From Rhizobiaceae bacterium (GTDB taxonomy: Bacteria; Pseudomonadota; Alphaproteobacteria; Rhizobiales; Rhizobiaceae), in NCBI GenBank assembly GCA_020696915.1, contig JAJFMR010000171.1, positions 1-7,835 of the forward strand: a stretch of 7,835 nucleotides of DNA, written 5' to 3'. Below the pieces are notes generated by a model. The model searched no databases. It saw nothing but the letters and a program-made list of their open reading frames with translations, and was not told the origin of the DNA. The position numbers and the translations under genes were made by a program. Positions 6,344 through 7,835 of this stretch are shown piece after piece. Every line of letters begins with the position of its first letter. Position 1 is the stretch's first letter.

Positions 6344-7238
6344 AATGGAAAACGGCGGTCGCGACGGCGACCATGGCGATCCTGGGATTGGCCGGCGGCG
6401 CCGCTGCCGAGGGTGAGCCGGTTTCGACATCGTCGTGCCCTCGGCCAATTACGTGCCGATCTGGGTGAAGGAAGGCCTGCTGCTCGAGGCACGGCCGGAT
6501 CAGATGGAAAATTTCAAGAACGTCGATCCGCGCTGGGTGGACGTGCCGTGGGATCCGGGGCGCCGCTACACCGTGCCGTGGCTGTGGGGCGTCTCCGGCA
6601 TCGGCGTCAACACCAAGGTCTATGACGGCGACATCAACACTTCGGCCATCTGGCTCGACCCACCGGCCGAACTCGTCGGCAAGATCAATGTCGAGCCGGA
6701 AATGAACGACGTGCTCTTCGCCACCATCAGGTATTTCGGCGGCAGCTGGTGCACCGAGGACAAGGAACTGCTGAAGAAGGTGCGCGACAAGCTGGTCGAG
6801 GCCAAGCCGAAATGGCTGGCCATGGACTACAGCGTGACCGAGAGGCTGCCGGCCGGCGACTTCGCCGCCGTGTACTACTGGAACGGCGCGATCATGCGGT
6901 CGCGGCTGGCCAATCCGGACATCAAGTTCGGCTATCCGAAGGAAGGCTATCCGATCTTCATGGACAGCGTTGCGATCCTCAAGGACGCCAGGAACGTCGA
7001 GAACGCGAAACTGTTCATGAACTTCATCATGGATCCCGAAAATGCGGCAATGATCTCGGCCTTCGCCAAATACGCCAACGGCATCAAGGGGTCGGATGAG
7101 TTCATGCCTGCGGAAATGAAGGATGCGCCGGAACTGGTCATTCCCGCGGAGTATGAGAAAGCCGGCGAGTTCCTGGCAGGCTGTTCGCCGGACGTGGTGG
7201 ACCTCTACTCGCGCATCTGGACCGACGTGAACAAATGA
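6340..7238 (+). pseudogene. Periplasmic polyamine-type solute-binding protein, internal deletion with frame change
   Basis: The start is sound: ATG 6340, GGAG at 6329-6332 seven nt upstream, and an ATGA overlap with the permease. It encodes a signal peptide (MKWKTAV, hydrophobic core, AAAEGE with cleavage near Ala23). After Glu-Gly-Glu the frame runs to a TGA at 6466-6468, giving only 42 residues. A second frame resumes at about 6420 with GFDIVVPSANYV and continues 272 residues to TGA 7236-7238. It carries PotD/PotF-family marks: WGVSGIGVNT, YYWNGA (Trp codon 6879), YPKEGYPIFMDS and a C-terminal DLYSRIW. Relatives have about 45-55 residues between the AEGEL-like mature start and GFDIVVPS, covering the first strand-helix of lobe 1 with ligand-contacting aromatics. 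Those are missing here, so no single frameshift restores the protein. A short deletion or an assembly gap near 6417-6421 explains it. Translation from GTG 6435 would lack export. Confidence 0.82.
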
Positions 7239-7279
7239 CGCGCGCGAGGGCGGGACTGCCGCGCCGCCATCCGTCATGA
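7235..7279 (+). CDS. 14-codon mini-ORF bridging binding protein and second amidase
   Basis: An ATG at 7235 overlaps the binding-protein stop as ATGA (7235-7238). The frame runs 14 codons (MTRARAGLPRRHPS) to a TGA at 7277-7279, which itself overlaps the amidase ATG as ATGA (7276-7279). The peptide is Arg-rich and resembles nothing I know. It may serve only to carry terminating ribosomes across the 37-bp gap to the amidase start, which has no nearby Shine-Dalgarno. Chance is a fair alternative. Confidence 0.25.
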   Translation: MTRARAGLPRRHPS

Positions 7280-7835
7280 CCGATCCGACGGCGCTCGACG
7301 CACTGGAGCTGTCCGCGGCGCTTGCCGCCCGGCAGCTTTCGTGCGTCGAAGCGATGACCGCCTTCCTCGACCGGATCGAGCGGATCAACCCATATGTAAA
7401 TGCCATCGTCTCGCTGCGTCCGCGCGACGACCTGCTCGCCGAAGCCCGGGCCGCCGATCAGGGGCCGAGACGCGGCTGGCTGCACGGCATGCCTCTCGCC
7501 ATCAAGGATCTGGTCGAGACAGCCGGGATCCGGACGACGCACGGCTCGCCCATCTATGCCGACCATGTGCCCGAGGCGGACGACCTGCTGGCCGCCCGTA
7601 TCCGCGCCGCCGGAGCGATCCTCATCGGCAAGACCAACACGCCCGAGTTCGGGCTCGGGTCGCACACCTACAATCCCGTGCACGGCCTCACCCGCAACCC
7701 TTACGATCATTCGAAGACCGCCGGGGGATCGAGCGGCGGCGCGACGGCGGCATTGGCGGCCCGGCTCCTGCCGGTCGCCGACGGATCCGACACGATGGGA
7801 TCGCTGCGCAACCCGGCCGCCTGGTGCAACGTCTA
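7276..7835 (+). CDS. Second amidase-signature hydrolase (3' partial)
   Basis: The first 186 residues of a second amidase, with no stop before the window end. Lys77 is in GMPLAIKDLVET, cis-Ser152 in the Gly/Ser block 150-155 (GGSSGG), and nucleophile Ser176 in GSDTMGSLRNP; the 24-residue spacing is intact, so the triad is complete. LIGKTNTPEFGLGSHTYN and LRNPAAWCNV place it near GatA-like stand-alone amidases, a branch different from the NylA-like amidase at 133-1596. No signal peptide, so cytoplasmic. ATG 7276 is chosen because TDPTALDALELSAALAARQ matches the usual amidase N-terminus. Binding-protein stop is 37 bp upstream, so it is probably the fifth gene of the importer operon, suggesting it acts on the imported compound. 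The remaining ~250-300 residues and substrate pocket lie outside the window. Confidence 0.9.
   Translation, partial: MTDPTALDALELSAALAARQLSCVEAMTAFLDRIERINPYVNAIVSLRPRDDLLAEARAADQGPRRGWLHGMPLAIKDLVETAGIRTTHGSPIYADHVPEADDLLAARIRAAGAILIGKTNTPEFGLGSHTYNPVHGLTRNPYDHSKTAGGSSGGATAALAARLLPVADGSDTMGSLRNPAAWCNV

Noticed and set aside
6409..6425. Programmed ribosomal frameshift joining signal peptide and mature protein
   Set aside because: No slippery heptamer or downstream structure was noticed, and a shift alone would still leave out about 45-55 lobe-1 residues.
6435..7238. Independent cytosolic gene starting at GTG 6435
   Set aside because: It starts inside a conserved strand of the binding-protein fold, lacks a signal peptide, and conserved family sequence (GFDIV) continues upstream in frame to about 6420.

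Overview
The window is high-GC, densely packed bacterial DNA. Strong third-position G/C preference, overlapping operon genes and protein sequences of a type common in Rhizobiales point to an alphaproteobacterium (Mesorhizobium/Aminobacter-like is a guess from protein style, not a measured placement). No rRNA, tRNA, CRISPR array, insertion sequence or phage gene is visible.

Layout, left to right. (1) 1-136 holds an ambiguous open frame, perhaps the 3' end of an upstream gene, meeting an amidase start in an ATGA overlap. (2) 133-1596 (+) is a complete amidase-signature hydrolase resembling 6-aminohexanoate-cyclic-dimer hydrolase (NylA). (3) 1572-3242 (-) is a YtcJ-like metal-dependent amidohydrolase; the two genes converge and overlap by 25 bp. 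(4) 3243-3469 is a divergent intergenic region of 227 bp, unusually rich in inverted repeats. (5) From 3470 onward runs a tightly coupled plus-strand operon: a PotA-type ATPase, PotB-type and PotC-type permeases, a PotD/PotF-type periplasmic binding protein gene, then a second amidase cut off by the window end at 7835.

The genes together look like an import-and-hydrolysis module. A spermidine/putrescine-class ABC importer would bring in an amine or amide compound, and two amidases plus an amidohydrolase would cleave C-N bonds in the cytoplasm. The substrate cannot be read from sequence.

The main anomaly is the binding-protein gene. Its signal peptide (from 6340) and the rest of the protein (from about 6420) are in different frames, and about 45-55 residues of the first lobe that relatives carry between them are absent. 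As written it is a pseudogene made by an internal deletion, or an assembly error. The second point of interest is the divergent region. It has a perfect 8-bp-arm, 19-bp dyad, two longer inverted repeats interleaved in pseudoknot order, and an 11-bp GC-rich hairpin just before the ATPase start: a candidate operator set or structured leader.
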